64,000 nucleotides of DNA from Sandarakinorhabdus sp. (GCA_020692215.1 JAIMKW010000001.1:408442-472441); one strand, 5' to 3'. Positions 35,290 through 45,331 are shown, numbered from the stretch's first letter. Notes: generated from the sequence alone by a model not told the origin. Made by a program: numbers and translations.

Positions 35290-36027
35290 TCAGAGGATAA
35301 GCCCACCATCGACGACCAGTGTCTGCCCGACGATATAGCCCGCCATCGGTGACGCCAGGAACAGCGCCACTTCGCCCATATCCTCCGGGGTTCCGAACCG
35401 GCCCAGCGGGATACGCTGGCGGACACCTTCGGTGCGATCCGGGTTGTCGAAGGTGGCAGCTGTCATCTTGGTGGCGACCATGCCCGGTGCTATGCCGTTC
35501 ACGCGGATGCCCAGCGGCGCCCAGGCCTGCCCCAATGTGCGGGTAAGGCCGAAAGCCCCGGTTTTCGATGCGTTGTAGGCGGGATTGCCGACTGTGGCGT
35601 GAAACGCCGCAGTGGAGCTGACAATGATGAGCGAGCCCTTTGCCTTTGCCAGCATCGGCTGGAACCGTTCGGCGCAGGCCATCAGGCTATTGAGATTTAC
35701 ATCCACCACTTTCCTGAAGCTGGCGGTCTGGAACTCGCCGCGCTTGTAGACGACCATGCCCTGCGAGAGGACGAGGATGTCGAGCCGGTCGAACGGCACG
35801 GAGCTGGCTTCCACGGCTTCGAAATCCGATACATCCATGCGGGCATAGTGCAGCCCTTCCATGTCGGAGCCTTCAACGGGGGAATAATCGGCCGCAGTGC
35901 CGCGGGTTCCCCACACATGCACTTCTGCGCCCTGCGCGCGAAAGGCCTGTGCGATGCCGTTGCCGATCCCGCTGGACCCGCCGACGACCAGGGCAACCTT
36001 GCCGGTGAAATCCAGTCTGCTGGTCAT
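35290..36027 (-). CDS. SDR-family NAD(P)-dependent oxidoreductase
   Basis: This 245-residue classical short-chain dehydrogenase has the nucleotide-binding GGSSGIGNGIAQAF, an NNAG-like segment LVLSQGMVV (atypical, with Ser-Gln-Gly in place of NAG), active-site Ser in SLIIVSSTAAF, the YNASK catalytic Tyr/Lys pair and a C-terminal VVDGGLIL. The substrate is unknown. GGAGAC is 7 bases before the ATG at 36027; the open frame continues upstream without support. Confidence 0.9.
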   Translation of the reverse strand: MTSRLDFTGKVALVVGGSSGIGNGIAQAFRAQGAEVHVWGTRGTAADYSPVEGSDMEGLHYARMDVSDFEAVEASSVPFDRLDILVLSQGMVVYKRGEFQTASFRKVVDVNLNSLMACAERFQPMLAKAKGSLIIVSSTAAFHATVGNPAYNASKTGAFGLTRTLGQAWAPLGIRVNGIAPGMVATKMTAATFDNPDRTEGVRQRIPLGRFGTPEDMGEVALFLASPMAGYIVGQTLVVDGGLIL

Positions 36028-36134
36028 GGGGCTGTCTCCATCCTTCGCCTGCATCGGCGATCGGACGGCACCCTTGCGCACCGCGCGGATCAAGCCAAGA
36101 TGCGCGAATGGGGAGGGGCCCCGACCTGCCGCCG

Positions 36135-36551
36135 CTAGGGGATATAGGCGCGGCGGTTATGTTGCAGCGTGATCCCGGGCACTGTGAAGAAGATGAAGTT
36201 GAGATCGGTGGTGTAGGCCACGTTGATCTCCACGAAATTCTGTCCGTCTTCGGTGGTGCCTGTGGTGATGACGGGTGTCGCCATCTTCTGCGGGTCGATC
36301 CCGAAGCGCGATTGCATCAGCTCGGCCTGGATGTCCTGCAGGGATCGGGTGGGCCACAGGGTCGCGACGCGGGCACCATCGCCCAGCGCGTTCTGCAGGC
36401 CCGCATTGGCCAGGAAGATGATGCCCACCTGGATGGTGCCGAAGATAAGCATCACGACAATGGGGATCGTCAGTGCGAATTCGGCCGCGACGGCACCGCT
36501 TTTGCCCAGCCTGAGGGGGCGGAGATTCAGGAGAGAGCGAAGACGGATCAT
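36135..36551 (-). CDS. TadE-like pilus assembly protein (second copy)
   Basis: This 138-residue protein has a basic N-terminus (MIRLRSLLNLRPLRLGKSG) leading to AVAAEFALTIPIVVMLIFGTIQVGIIF, the single TM/pseudopilin-like TadE segment with the conserved Glu. The remainder is a periplasmic domain of about 85 residues. TadE-type minor pilins are cleaved by a prepilin peptidase and assist assembly of Flp pili. Its start overlaps the stop of the preceding TadE-like gene as ATGA. No conserved Cys is present. Confidence 0.85.
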   Translation of the reverse strand: MIRLRSLLNLRPLRLGKSGAVAAEFALTIPIVVMLIFGTIQVGIIFLANAGLQNALGDGARVATLWPTRSLQDIQAELMQSRFGIDPQKMATPVITTGTTEDGQNFVEINVAYTTDLNFIFFTVPGITLQHNRRAYIP

Positions 36552-37018
36552 TGGATGCGCACCGTTGCCGAGCCGCCGATGGGAACGCTGCTTCCAAGGA
36601 AGCCGCCGATCCCGAAGATCGGGGTGTAGGTTGCCTGGATGTTCACGGAAACATAGCGGGCGAATTCCTGGCCCGCCGGGCAGATGCCGTTGATGGGGCC
36701 CTGCACCACGCCATTGCATTCAAGCCAGGTGTTCACCGTGGCAACCGCGTTGGGCTGCGATGTGGCGGCTTCGGCTTCTGCCTGCAGAAATTGATAGTCC
36801 GCGCGGACCTGCCCCACGCCCGTCGCAAGCTCTGCCGTGCGCGAGGCTGTCGCTACCAGATCCATCCGGGCCGAAAAGCCCATCGCGAAATCGAAGGCAG
36901 CGAACACCAGCAGCAGCATGAGCGGGATCACCAGCGCTGCTTCCATGGCGGCCGCGCCCGAGCGATCTGCGGCGAGCCTGTTGATCAGGCGCTGCCTGAA
37001 GAGCGGAAAGCGCACCAT
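36548..37018 (-). CDS. TadE-like pilus assembly protein (first copy)
   Basis: This 156-residue protein begins MVRFPLFRQRLINRLAADRS, followed by the TadE segment GAAAMEAALVIPLMLLLVFAAFDFAMGF with the conserved Glu near the start of the TM helix. The periplasmic part carries two Cys (LECNGVVQGPINGICPAG) that could form a disulfide. It begins 2 bases after the TadG-like stop and overlaps the next gene by ATGA, so the three genes are one unit. An open frame continues upstream inside the TadG gene and was rejected as a start. Confidence 0.86.
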   Translation of the reverse strand: MVRFPLFRQRLINRLAADRSGAAAMEAALVIPLMLLLVFAAFDFAMGFSARMDLVATASRTAELATGVGQVRADYQFLQAEAEAATSQPNAVATVNTWLECNGVVQGPINGICPAGQEFARYVSVNIQATYTPIFGIGGFLGSSVPIGGSATVRIQ

Positions 37019-37020
37019 GA

Positions 37021-38259
37021 TCAGCCCACCAGCCTGACTGCGGTGCCGAGGAACGCCTGCGCGCCTGACCCTGCCGGGCAGACATTGCTGACCGTGCTGT
37101 TGCCGATGAAGGTGAGCCGCCTTGCGACCAGCTGGATGCAATTGATATCCATGCCGGTGGTGCCGGAAAATTCCACTTCCTGCCCGGGGAAGTAGATGGC
37201 CCCCTGCAGCCTGGACGCCGAGTTGCCGTTGATCTTGTTCACCTGGTTGGAGATGGGCGCGCGCCGATCCTGGTAGAACAGCACACCGGCATAGGTGCCG
37301 GCGGTTGGCGCGGTGAGGTTGAGCTGTGCGCCGCCGTTGATATTGGCCTGGCCGATATTGTTGGGGCCCGAGCCGGTCATGATGATGACCACGCCATTTC
37401 CCGACACCCTGGCCTGGGAGCCGACATCGAAATCCGTGCCATTGAGATAATAGACGCCGGGGTTCAGGGTGACATTTCCCTGCAGCCTGAACCGGTTGTA
37501 GGTTCCGGGGTTCAGGGTTCTGGTCTGGTTGGAGCCGACGTTGCCGTTCTGGTTGGCGCCCAGCGCAAAGGTGCCCGGCAGGCCGGCGAAGGGATCCGGC
37601 TGGGGAACGCCATAGGGGATGAGAACGGTGTCGGGGCCATAGTTGGAGCTGGGCGGCAGGCCGCCGACAGCCATGATCGGCGTTGCATCGACAACGCTGC
37701 TGCCGCCCGCGTTTACGGAATTGGCGGACACTGCGTTGGTTGCCATGCCGCAGTTCAGATCGACTGTTGCGTTGCCGGTCATGTTGATTCCGGTGGTGTT
37801 GCCAGTTTCCAGCGAAATGGCGCAGAATTCGCCGTTCGCGACCATGGCGGCGGTTGCCTCCGCGCTGATCCTGACCGGTTCAGTCATCAGGATGCTGGAA
37901 AAGGGCAGCCGCATTTCGGTGGCAAGCGCCACGCGAACAGCGCGGGCGTCTCCGGCAAACGGGCCGACGGTGGGCGCATTCTCGATCACCGGGGCTTCTG
38001 TCAGCTCGACGAAATTGTTCTTTGCGATGTCGCCCGTCACCGTCGTGGTCACGTCGGCGCTTTGCGCCAGCCCATAAGCGCCGGCGATCGCGCCCGAATC
38101 GGCCTGGCGCTGGATCTGGCGCTTGGCTGTCGTCCATTGGATGGTATCGACCGCAAGCCCGACGCCACCGATGAGGACAGGCGTGGACAAGGCGAAAATC
38201 GTTGCGATGGCACCCCGGCGATCCCCGAGGAGATGTCTGACCCGATCCAAAGCTGCCAT
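37021..38259 (-). CDS. TadG-like Tad-domain surface protein
   Basis: This 412-residue protein has an N-terminal Tad segment DRRGAIATIFALSTPVLIGGVGLAVDTIQWTTAKRQIQRQAD, typical of TadG, which has one TM helix and an exposed remainder. The C-terminal 280 residues are Asn/Gly/Thr-rich, with repeated short strands (GNVTLNPGVYYLNGTDFDVG, NGNSASRLQGAIYFPGQ), suggesting a beta-rich surface domain. Two Cys pairs are likely disulfides. AAGGA is 8 bases from the ATG at 38259 and only 2 from one at 38265, so the inner ATG was chosen. Core Tad genes (prepilin, ATPase, secretin) are not in the window. Confidence 0.84.
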   Translation of the reverse strand: MAALDRVRHLLGDRRGAIATIFALSTPVLIGGVGLAVDTIQWTTAKRQIQRQADSGAIAGAYGLAQSADVTTTVTGDIAKNNFVELTEAPVIENAPTVGPFAGDARAVRVALATEMRLPFSSILMTEPVRISAEATAAMVANGEFCAISLETGNTTGINMTGNATVDLNCGMATNAVSANSVNAGGSSVVDATPIMAVGGLPPSSNYGPDTVLIPYGVPQPDPFAGLPGTFALGANQNGNVGSNQTRTLNPGTYNRFRLQGNVTLNPGVYYLNGTDFDVGSQARVSGNGVVIIMTGSGPNNIGQANINGGAQLNLTAPTAGTYAGVLFYQDRRAPISNQVNKINGNSASRLQGAIYFPGQEVEFSGTTGMDINCIQLVARRLTFIGNSTVSNVCPAGSGAQAFLGTAVRLVG

Positions 38260-38265
38260 GTTCAT

Positions 38266-38443
38266 GGTCCTTCTTGTAACACGACCCTTATGATTAACAC
38301 TTATGTGACAGAGTCAATGCTGCTTTGCAAGTCCCCGTTTACAATAGGGAATATTCGATGCGACTCCGCCATCAAAAAGGCGGTTGCTATCGTAGCCGAT
38401 TTTGTCATCCGCTGTGTGTAAACTCTTGTTAACGCTTTTGCGT
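38266..38443. other. 178-base AT-rich intergenic region upstream of the Tad genes
   Basis: This is one of the most AT-rich stretches of the window. A small hairpin with 5-bp arms 38431-38435 and 38440-38444 around TTTT lies at the otsA stop and may help end that transcript. On the minus strand a TTGACT hexamer lies about 45 bases before the TadG start, a possible -35 element, but no convincing -10 partner was found. No coding frame is supported. Confidence 0.4.
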
Positions 38444-39850
38444 TCAGCTGCGGGGGGTGGATTCCAGCGCTGCCACAAAATCGCGACGCCAGGCGGTCAC
38501 GTCTTCGCGGGCGACCCCTTCCGCCAGCGTCTCCCACCGGCGGATTCGCTGGCTCTTGTCCATCGCAAGGCCCTGCCGAATCGAATCGGCGATTTCTTCG
38601 GTGCTGTAAGGATTGACGAGAAGCGCTTCTGGCATCTGCAGCGCAGCGCCTGCAAAGCGCGACAGGATGAGCACGCCCGGATCGGCCGGATCCTGCGCTG
38701 CTACATATTCCTTGGCCACAAGGTTCATGCCATCACGAAGGGGCGTCACCAGCCCCACCCTGGCCGAGCGGTAGATGCCGGCCAGTTCGCGGCGGGAATA
38801 GCCGCGGTTCACATAGCGCAGGGGCACCCAGTCCACTTCGGCAGCGGCGCCGTTTATCCGGCCTGAAAGCTGCTCCAGCTTTTCGCGGATTTCCTGATAG
38901 CTGCCGATGGTGTTCCGGGAGGGCGGGGCGATCTGCAGCAGGAACACCCGGTTCAGTTCATCGGGGTTGTCGGCCAGAAAGCGTTCATAGCCGATGAACC
39001 GTTCTTCCAGGCCCTTGGAATAATCCAGCCTGTCGACGCCGACGATCATCGCACGCCCGGCGATGCTGGTGCGCATGCGCTTTGCCATGGCGCGCGCTTC
39101 CGGGCTGCGGGCGGCCTTCTGGAAGGCATCGGCATCGATGCCGATGGGGAAGGCGCCGGCGCGAACCGTGCGGCCGAACGCGCTGACCATGCCATCCACA
39201 CCGATCTGCCCATCGCCTTCGCGCACACAATAGTCGGTGAAGGTGTCCATCCACTCGGCCGTCTGGAAGCCCACCAGATCATAATCGAACAGCGATTTCA
39301 CCAGCTGCTTGTGGCTGGGCATGGTGGTGAGCAGGCGGACCGGCGGCCAGGGTGTGTGGAGGAAGAAGCCGATGCGGTTCTGGATGCCGCGGGCCCGCAG
39401 TTCGCGGGCCAGCGGGATCAGGTGATAATCGTGGATCCAGATGATGTCGTCGGGCTCGATGATGTGCAGCAAGGTGTCGGCGAAGCGGCGGTTCACCCGG
39501 GCGTATCCGGCATCGAACTGGCGATCATATTCGGTCAGGTCGATCCGGTAGTGGAACAGCGGCCAGAGAGTCCGGTTGGCGTAGCCGTTGTAATATTCAT
39601 CGACATCGCGCTCTTCGAGATCGATCGTGGCCGTTGTCACGCCCTGCGAGCGGTGGATATTGAGCTGGCCGGTGAATTCGCTGGTCTGGTTTCCGGACCA
39701 GCCGAACCAGATGCCGCGCGACTGGCGAAGCGCGGCCGCCAGCGCAACCGCAAGGCCGCCCTGGCTTCCGGTGGAATCGGTGGCGGGCGGCGTGACCCGG
39801 TTGGATACGACGACAAGACGATTGGCCGGGCGCCCGGCAGTGCGGATCAT
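38444..39850 (-). CDS. otsA: Alpha,alpha-trehalose-phosphate synthase (UDP-forming)
   Basis: This 468-residue GT20 glycosyltransferase joins UDP-glucose and glucose-6-phosphate to trehalose-6-phosphate. Diagnostic sequences are RLVVVSNRVTPP at the N-terminus, GIWFGWSGN, DIIWIHDYHLIPLARELR, IGFFLHTPWPP, VGVDRLDYSKGLEERF and LRDGMNLVAKEYVAAQ. The ATG at 39850 overlaps the stop of the GH15 gene, so otsB-GH15-otsA are translationally coupled. An open frame extends upstream to 40072 within the GH15 gene but does not align with the family. Confidence 0.96.
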   Translation of the reverse strand: MIRTAGRPANRLVVVSNRVTPPATDSTGSQGGLAVALAAALRQSRGIWFGWSGNQTSEFTGQLNIHRSQGVTTATIDLEERDVDEYYNGYANRTLWPLFHYRIDLTEYDRQFDAGYARVNRRFADTLLHIIEPDDIIWIHDYHLIPLARELRARGIQNRIGFFLHTPWPPVRLLTTMPSHKQLVKSLFDYDLVGFQTAEWMDTFTDYCVREGDGQIGVDGMVSAFGRTVRAGAFPIGIDADAFQKAARSPEARAMAKRMRTSIAGRAMIVGVDRLDYSKGLEERFIGYERFLADNPDELNRVFLLQIAPPSRNTIGSYQEIREKLEQLSGRINGAAAEVDWVPLRYVNRGYSRRELAGIYRSARVGLVTPLRDGMNLVAKEYVAAQDPADPGVLILSRFAGAALQMPEALLVNPYSTEEIADSIRQGLAMDKSQRIRRWETLAEGVAREDVTAWRRDFVAALESTPRS

Positions 39851-41646
39851 CGCGCCGATGTCCAGGGTTTCGACAGCAGCCCGGCGCAGTTGATGAGGCC
39901 GACGAGCGAATAGGTCTGCGGGAAGTTGCCCCACAGCTCTCCGGTGGCAAGATCGCTGTCTTCCGAGAGCAGCCCGCTGTTGGTGAGGCGGCCCAGCATG
40001 GCTTCGAACAGCGTGCGGGCTTCGGCTGTCCGGCCTGAAAGGTGCAGTGCCTCGATCAACCAGAAGGTGCAAAAGTTGAAGGCGGTTTCCGGTGCCCCGA
40101 AATCATCGGGCTCGATATAGCGAAGCATGTTGTCGCCCCTGCGAAGCGCGCCTTCCACGGCGGCAAAGGTAGAGGCAAAGCGCGGATCGCCGGCATCCAG
40201 GAATTTGAGGTCGATCATCTGAAGCAGGCTGGCGTCGATTTCCGATGTGCCGAAACTGGCGGAAAATGCGCCCAGCGGTTCGCTCCACGCGTCTTTCTCG
40301 ATCCGCTCGCGGATGATGGCGGCGCGTGCGTTCCAGTGGGCCTGGCGGTCGGCAAGCCCGAGCGCGCCTGCGGCATTTCCCAGTCTGTCGCATGCTGCCC
40401 AGCACATCAGTGCGGAATAGGTGTGGATGCGCGCACGGGTGCGGAATTCCCACAGGCCCGCATCGGGCTGATCGTGCAGCTCGAAGGCGCGGTTTCCCAT
40501 GGCTTCGAGCGCTTCGAAATCTGCCTTCACGCCGGGACGGAACAACCGCTGATCGAAAAAGGCCTGCACCGACGACAGGACGACCTGGCCATAGACATCA
40601 TGCTGCAGATGTTCGTGCGCCTGGTTTCCCACGCGCACCGGCCCCATGCCGCGATAGCCGGGGAGATCGAGCGCGATCCGTTCCGGCAGGCTGGCTTCCA
40701 TGCCGATGCCGTAGAGCGGCTGGACATGGCCACCGTCGGCCGTATCGACAATGTTGCGCAGGAACCCGAGATAATTCTCCAGCACATCGAGCGCGCCGAG
40801 GCGGTTCAGTGCCTGCACGGTGTAATAGGCGTCGCGGATCCAGCAATAGCGGTAGTCCCAGTTCCGCCCGGAGTTGGGGGATTCCGGGATGGAACTGGTG
40901 AGCGCCGCCACGATGGCGCCAGTCTCCTCGAAGACGCACAATTTCAACGCGATGGCAGCGCGGATCACCTGTGTCTGCCATTCCAGCGGGAGCGCCAGCC
41001 CGCGCACCCAGCCCTGCCATTCGGCCACCGTTGCATCGAACATGGTGCGCACCGTGGGTGAAAGCTCGCCGGCGAAGGGCTCGTCGGGGCCCAGGAACAG
41101 GATCCGCACGCCTTCCAGCCGGTGCCAGCGTTCATCCAGCACATGGCCCACGGGGATGTCGGTCGTCAGCCGCATCGGCATGGCATCCGACAGATAGCGG
41201 ATGTGATTGGAGCCCGATGTCGTTTCGGGCGTGCGGGCACCCCAGCCAGTGGTGGGGCGAAGCCGGATGCGGATTCGCGGCGACCCGGCCAGCGGTCGGA
41301 TCACGCGGACAAAGGCGGTGGGCCGATAGGTGCGCCCGCTGCTCTGGGTGCGGGGCGCAAAATCCACCACCTCCACCTCGTCGCCGTCTTTCGAGATCAG
41401 AATGGTTTTCAGGACGGCCGTGTTGCGCACATAGGCCTGCCGGGCCCCCACGAAACCGGCGAGATCGACAGACCAGTGGCCGCCGGTTTCCTCGGCGGCG
41501 GGGTCGGCATCGCCCAGCAGCGCGGAAAAGACCGGGTCGCCATCGGCGCGCGGCAGACAGGCCCAGACGATGCTGGCCTGCCCGTCGACAAGGGCCGACA
41601 CCGTACAGTTGCCGATCGGTGCAAGATCGAGTGTGCCCCAGCTCAT
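39847..41646 (-). CDS. Glycoside hydrolase family 15 protein (trehalase/glucoamylase-like)
   Basis: This 599-residue cytoplasmic protein has an N-terminal beta-sandwich (trehalase-like N domain) and an (alpha/alpha)6 barrel. GH15 hallmarks are NWDYRYCWIRDAYYTVQAL with the catalytic-acid region, YLGFLRNIVDTADGGHVQPLYGIG, and near the end GELWGNFPQTYSLVGLINCA. Bacterial GH15 proteins of this size next to otsA/otsB include trehalases, so it may hydrolyse trehalose or act on a glucan precursor. It lies between otsB and otsA with 4-base overlaps on both sides, so tight co-expression is expected. The substrate is inferred. Confidence 0.92.
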   Translation of the reverse strand: MSWGTLDLAPIGNCTVSALVDGQASIVWACLPRADGDPVFSALLGDADPAAEETGGHWSVDLAGFVGARQAYVRNTAVLKTILISKDGDEVEVVDFAPRTQSSGRTYRPTAFVRVIRPLAGSPRIRIRLRPTTGWGARTPETTSGSNHIRYLSDAMPMRLTTDIPVGHVLDERWHRLEGVRILFLGPDEPFAGELSPTVRTMFDATVAEWQGWVRGLALPLEWQTQVIRAAIALKLCVFEETGAIVAALTSSIPESPNSGRNWDYRYCWIRDAYYTVQALNRLGALDVLENYLGFLRNIVDTADGGHVQPLYGIGMEASLPERIALDLPGYRGMGPVRVGNQAHEHLQHDVYGQVVLSSVQAFFDQRLFRPGVKADFEALEAMGNRAFELHDQPDAGLWEFRTRARIHTYSALMCWAACDRLGNAAGALGLADRQAHWNARAAIIRERIEKDAWSEPLGAFSASFGTSEIDASLLQMIDLKFLDAGDPRFASTFAAVEGALRRGDNMLRYIEPDDFGAPETAFNFCTFWLIEALHLSGRTAEARTLFEAMLGRLTNSGLLSEDSDLATGELWGNFPQTYSLVGLINCAGLLSKPWTSAR

Positions 41647-42413
41647 TGTGTAGCCCCCGTGAGCCAGCGTTCGACGGCAGCGACCGTGGGCAGCGAGAAG
41701 CTGGCGGCAGAGCCATGGGGATGCGCCCCCACGCGAATGCCGTGCCCGCCCAGGTCTGCTGCGGCGGCAAAGGCGCTCTCGTCGGTGTCGTCGTCGCCCA
41801 CGAACAGCGGTCGGGCGCCCTTGAACGGTGGGCTGGCCATGAAATGCCGCACTGCGGCACCCTTGTCGGCACCGGGCGGGCGCAGTTCCACCACCATCTT
41901 GCCGGTCTGCACGATCAGCCCCAGCGAATCGGCCAGGCTGTGGGCGCGGGCGTGGGCCAGAGGGGCAAGGCCGGGGTTGGCGCGGTAGTGCAGCGCAATC
42001 GACAGGCCCTTGTCCTCCAGCATCAGGCCGGGCTCGCGCGCCGCGAACTCCAGCAGCCGGGCACGCGCGGCGGCCAGCCCCTGTGGTGGCGCCGGGCGAT
42101 CGACTTCGCCATTCGCGAACCGCCGTTCCAGCCCGTGAACCCCGGCGAGCGCCAGGCCGGGGATCGGAATCAGGCGTTCCAGCATGGCGAGGCTGCGGCC
42201 GCTGATGATAGCCAGCCGGCCATCGAGTGCGGCTTGCGCGGCAGACACGGCCCGCAGCATGGACTGCGACAGGTGAGCAGCATCGGGGGTCGGCGCGAGT
42301 TCCGACAGCGTTCCATCGAAATCGAGGAACAAGGCGGTTGTGGTCGGCTGAAGGGCTGGCGGGTGCTTCGCTTGCGCTGTTGAGCGCTGTTCTTGTCGAT
42401 CCACCTGATGCAT
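41643..42413 (-). CDS. otsB: Trehalose-phosphatase
   Basis: This 256-residue HAD-superfamily phosphatase has motif I FLDFDGTLSEL at about 29-39, motif II region LAIISGRSL, the trehalose-phosphatase signature SIALHYR, and motif IV LFVGDDDTDESAF. It dephosphorylates trehalose-6-phosphate. The first 25 residues are unaligned and Gln/Thr-rich, and the ribosome site is weak, so the true start could be slightly downstream. It is the first gene of the otsB-GH15-otsA unit; the upstream 112 bases separate it from the molybdenum hydroxylase genes, which run the same way. Confidence 0.95.
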   Translation of the reverse strand: MHQVDRQEQRSTAQAKHPPALQPTTTALFLDFDGTLSELAPTPDAAHLSQSMLRAVSAAQAALDGRLAIISGRSLAMLERLIPIPGLALAGVHGLERRFANGEVDRPAPPQGLAAARARLLEFAAREPGLMLEDKGLSIALHYRANPGLAPLAHARAHSLADSLGLIVQTGKMVVELRPPGADKGAAVRHFMASPPFKGARPLFVGDDDTDESAFAAAADLGGHGIRVGAHPHGSAASFSLPTVAAVERWLTGATQ

Positions 42414-42525
42414 CTGTTCAGGCTAGCCCCATTTTCGTTGCAGTGCAGCAAGAATGGGGCAAGGCGTTGGCCACAGGGGATGAAGCGTTCTGCGCTCTTC
42501 TGGGCTGAAAGGGGAGGTGTGCGGC

Positions 42526-44670
42526 CTATCCGCGTGCGAAATCCGGGCTTTTCAGAATCGGCAGGGACCGGATGGGCTTGCCGGTCAGGGCGAACAGGGC
42601 GTTGGCGACGGCGGGTGCAATCGGCGGCAATGGCGGTTCGCCGACACCGCCCATCGGTTCGCCGGATTCGATGATGTGCGCTTCGATCCGGGTGGGGGCA
42701 TCTGGCATGCGGAGCAGCTGATAGGAATCGAGGTTGCGGTTGGCGGCTGCGCCGCCTTCGATCTCGACCGCCTCACCAAGCGCGGCCGAGAGACCCTGCA
42801 CCACGCCACCTTCGATCTGGCTGAGCACGCCATCGCGGCTGACAATGCTGCCGCAATCGAGCGCGACAACAACCCGGTGCACCCTGGGCCTGCCGCGGAC
42901 GAGGCTGACTTCGGCCACTTCGGCGCACAGGCTGCCATAGCTTTCCACATAGGCGATCCCGCGCGCCCGGCCGCGCGGCAGGGCTGTGCCCCAGCCGGAT
43001 TTTTCGGCGACGACATCAAGCACCTTCAGGGCGCGTGGATCGTGGGCGAGGAGGCTTCTGCGGAGCGCCAGCGGATCCTTGCCGGCTGCTTTGGCGACTT
43101 CATCGAGGAAGCATTCGATGAAATAGCCATTCTGGGTGGAGCCCACGGCGCGCCACGGCGCTGTCGGCACCGGATAGCGCTTCATCACATAATCCAGCCG
43201 GTAGGCCGGTGGCTTGTAGCGCGTATCCCTGAGCGACTGCACGCTGCTGCCGTCGAGTTCGCCCTCCTTGATGGGGGTGGCGGGCGCTGCGAAATCCATG
43301 ACCATGGAGGGGCCCGCCGTCCGCACCCACAGGCCGGTGACGCTGCCGTCTGCCGCCAGCGCCGCCTTCATCCGGGCAGCCTGAGCGGGGCGGTACCAGC
43401 CCTGGCCGATCTCGTCTTCGCGCTGCCAGAAAAAGCGGACCGGCTTGCCGACAGCCCTGGCTGTCAGCACGGCATCCCGGATGCCCTCCACATCGCGCAG
43501 GCGGCGGCCGAACCCCCCGCCAAGCAGCGTTGTGTGGATGGTGATCTTGTCTGCACTGAGGCCCGAGGCAGCCGTGATGGCGCCCAGCAGCCTGTCCTGC
43601 GCCTGGGTTGGTGCCCAGGCTTCGAGTGTGCCGCCTTCGTTGAAGCGGACGATGGCGTTCCACGGCTCAAGCGGTGTGTGGGCGAGATAGGGCACCTCAT
43701 AATCCGCCTCCACTGTCCTTGCGGCATCGGCAAGGGCTGCGTCCATGTCGCCATCGTTGCGGGCCCTGGCAGCGGTGTCGCTGCCCAGCGCCTCGCGCAT
43801 GCCGGCGGAAATGGCGGCGCTGTCCAGCCTGTCGTGCGGGGTGGGCTTGAAGCGGATCTTCAGCGCTTCGGCACCCCGCATGGCAGCCCATGTGCTGGTG
43901 GCGACAACCGCCGCGCCGCCGGGCAGCGCCACGACTTGCAGCACGCCCTTCACCGCCAAGGCCGAGGCTTCGTCCAGATCCAGCAGTTCTCCACCAAATA
44001 CGGGCGACAGCCGGGCGCAGGCGTGCACCATGCCGGGCACCGCCATATCGAAGCAGAAGACAGGCTCGCCACGCACCTTGGCCGGGATATCGAGCCGTGC
44101 CACATCGGTGCCGGCGAGCATGCGGCCAGATGCCGGGCGCAAGGGCGGGTTTTCGGGCAGAGGGCGGGCGGCGGCGCCTGCCGCCAGCAGGCCGATGGGC
44201 GCCAGCGGCTGCCCCCCGCGCACCACGACCCCGTTCACGATATCGAGTTCGGCCAACGGAAGCGCGTTGCGCTCCGCCATTTCCGCCAGCAGCATTTCGC
44301 GCGCCTGCGCCGCGGCCTTGCGCAGCGGCGCATGCCAGGCGCGCACGCCCCAGCTTCCACCCGAGCTCATTGCGGTGCCGCGGCGGAATGGTGGTGCCGG
44401 GTTCGCCGTTTCCACCCGGATACGCGACATCGGGATGCCCAGTTCCTCGGCAATAATGATGGCGTGGCCGGTGTGGGTACCCTGGCCCATTTCTGTGGTG
44501 GGGGACCATAGTTTCACGAAGCTGTCGGCACCGATTTCCAGAAAGGCCGTCAACTTCGCCGGGCTGGTTGTGCCCTGCGCGAAGGCCGGGGTGCGGGGGC
44601 CGACCGACAGGGCAACGACGAGCGCGCCCGAGCCGGCGACGAACTGGCGGCGGGAGAGTGGCTTGTTCAT
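42526..44670 (-). CDS. Molybdopterin-binding hydroxylase subunit (IorB-like, Tat-exported)
   Basis: This 714-residue large subunit of the xanthine dehydrogenase/isoquinoline 1-oxidoreductase family carries a twin-arginine leader [19 protein letters not shown]. Moco-binding blocks include [59 protein letters not shown] and [25 protein letters not shown], with the late Glu as probable catalytic base. Family members oxidise aldehydes or N-heterocycles. Export as a complex with the iron-sulfur subunit is usual. The start overlaps the small-subunit stop by ATGA. The electron-transfer cytochrome subunit often found in this family is not adjacent. Confidence 0.92.
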   Translation of the reverse strand: MNKPLSRRQFVAGSGALVVALSVGPRTPAFAQGTTSPAKLTAFLEIGADSFVKLWSPTTEMGQGTHTGHAIIIAEELGIPMSRIRVETANPAPPFRRGTAMSSGGSWGVRAWHAPLRKAAAQAREMLLAEMAERNALPLAELDIVNGVVVRGGQPLAPIGLLAAGAAARPLPENPPLRPASGRMLAGTDVARLDIPAKVRGEPVFCFDMAVPGMVHACARLSPVFGGELLDLDEASALAVKGVLQVVALPGGAAVVATSTWAAMRGAEALKIRFKPTPHDRLDSAAISAGMREALGSDTAARARNDGDMDAALADAARTVEADYEVPYLAHTPLEPWNAIVRFNEGGTLEAWAPTQAQDRLLGAITAASGLSADKITIHTTLLGGGFGRRLRDVEGIRDAVLTARAVGKPVRFFWQREDEIGQGWYRPAQAARMKAALAADGSVTGLWVRTAGPSMVMDFAAPATPIKEGELDGSSVQSLRDTRYKPPAYRLDYVMKRYPVPTAPWRAVGSTQNGYFIECFLDEVAKAAGKDPLALRRSLLAHDPRALKVLDVVAEKSGWGTALPRGRARGIAYVESYGSLCAEVAEVSLVRGRPRVHRVVVALDCGSIVSRDGVLSQIEGGVVQGLSAALGEAVEIEGGAAANRNLDSYQLLRMPDAPTRIEAHIIESGEPMGGVGEPPLPPIAPAVANALFALTGKPIRSLPILKSPDFARG

Positions 44671-45173
44671 CGGGCGTCTCCCTCGGGCGGGCGCGCCGCT
44701 GCAACGGCGCGGCGCGGCGACAATCCCGCTGCCTGCTTTATGGCGGCGCGGATGCGCACATAGGTGCCGCAGCGGCAGAGGTTGCCGGCCATGGCGGCAT
44801 CGATATCGGCATCGCTCGGCCTGGGGTTTTCGGCCAGCAGCGATGCTGCCTGCATGATCTGCCCGGCCTGGCAGTAGCCGCATTGCGGCACCTGGTGATC
44901 GATCCAGGCCTGCTGCAGCCTGTGCAGTTTGCCATTCTTGTCGGGCAGGCCTTCGATGGTGGTGATCCTGGCCGCGCCGACGGCAGCCAGCGGCAGCACG
45001 CAGGCGCGCTGGGCGACGCCGTCCATCAGGATGGTGCAGGCGCCGCATTGCGCGATGCCGCAGCCATATTTCGTGCCTTTCAAATCCAGCGTGTCGCGCA
45101 GCACCCACAGCAGCGGTGTATCGGGATCGGCATCGACCCGGTGCTTTCGCCCGTTCACGTTCAGCTCGATCAT
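44667..45173 (-). CDS. 2Fe-2S subunit of molybdenum hydroxylase (IorA-like)
   Basis: This 168-residue subunit begins [20 protein letters not shown]. The plant-type ferredoxin domain has the four Cys of [24 protein letters not shown], and the second cluster domain has [13 protein letters not shown] and [16 protein letters not shown]. It passes electrons from the molybdenum site of the large subunit. GGGAGAG lies about 7 bases before the ATG. It is the first gene of a two-gene unit, divergent from fadH with 161 bases between starts. Confidence 0.95.
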   Translation of the reverse strand: MIELNVNGRKHRVDADPDTPLLWVLRDTLDLKGTKYGCGIAQCGACTILMDGVAQRACVLPLAAVGAARITTIEGLPDKNGKLHRLQQAWIDHQVPQCGYCQAGQIMQAASLLAENPRPSDADIDAAMAGNLCRCGTYVRIRAAIKQAAGLSPRRAVAAARPPEGDAR

Positions 45174-45331
45174 CTTTCTCTCCCGCAGGGCCACTGGCTG
45201 GTTTGCCGACCTTAACGGACCATCGGGTGACAGCAAACTGTTCAACTCAGGAGAAAGGGGAGGCTGACGGCGCCGCGTGCCCATGGCAATCGGAACCCTG
45301 CCCAAATGGCATCATAGCGCTTTCAGGATGA

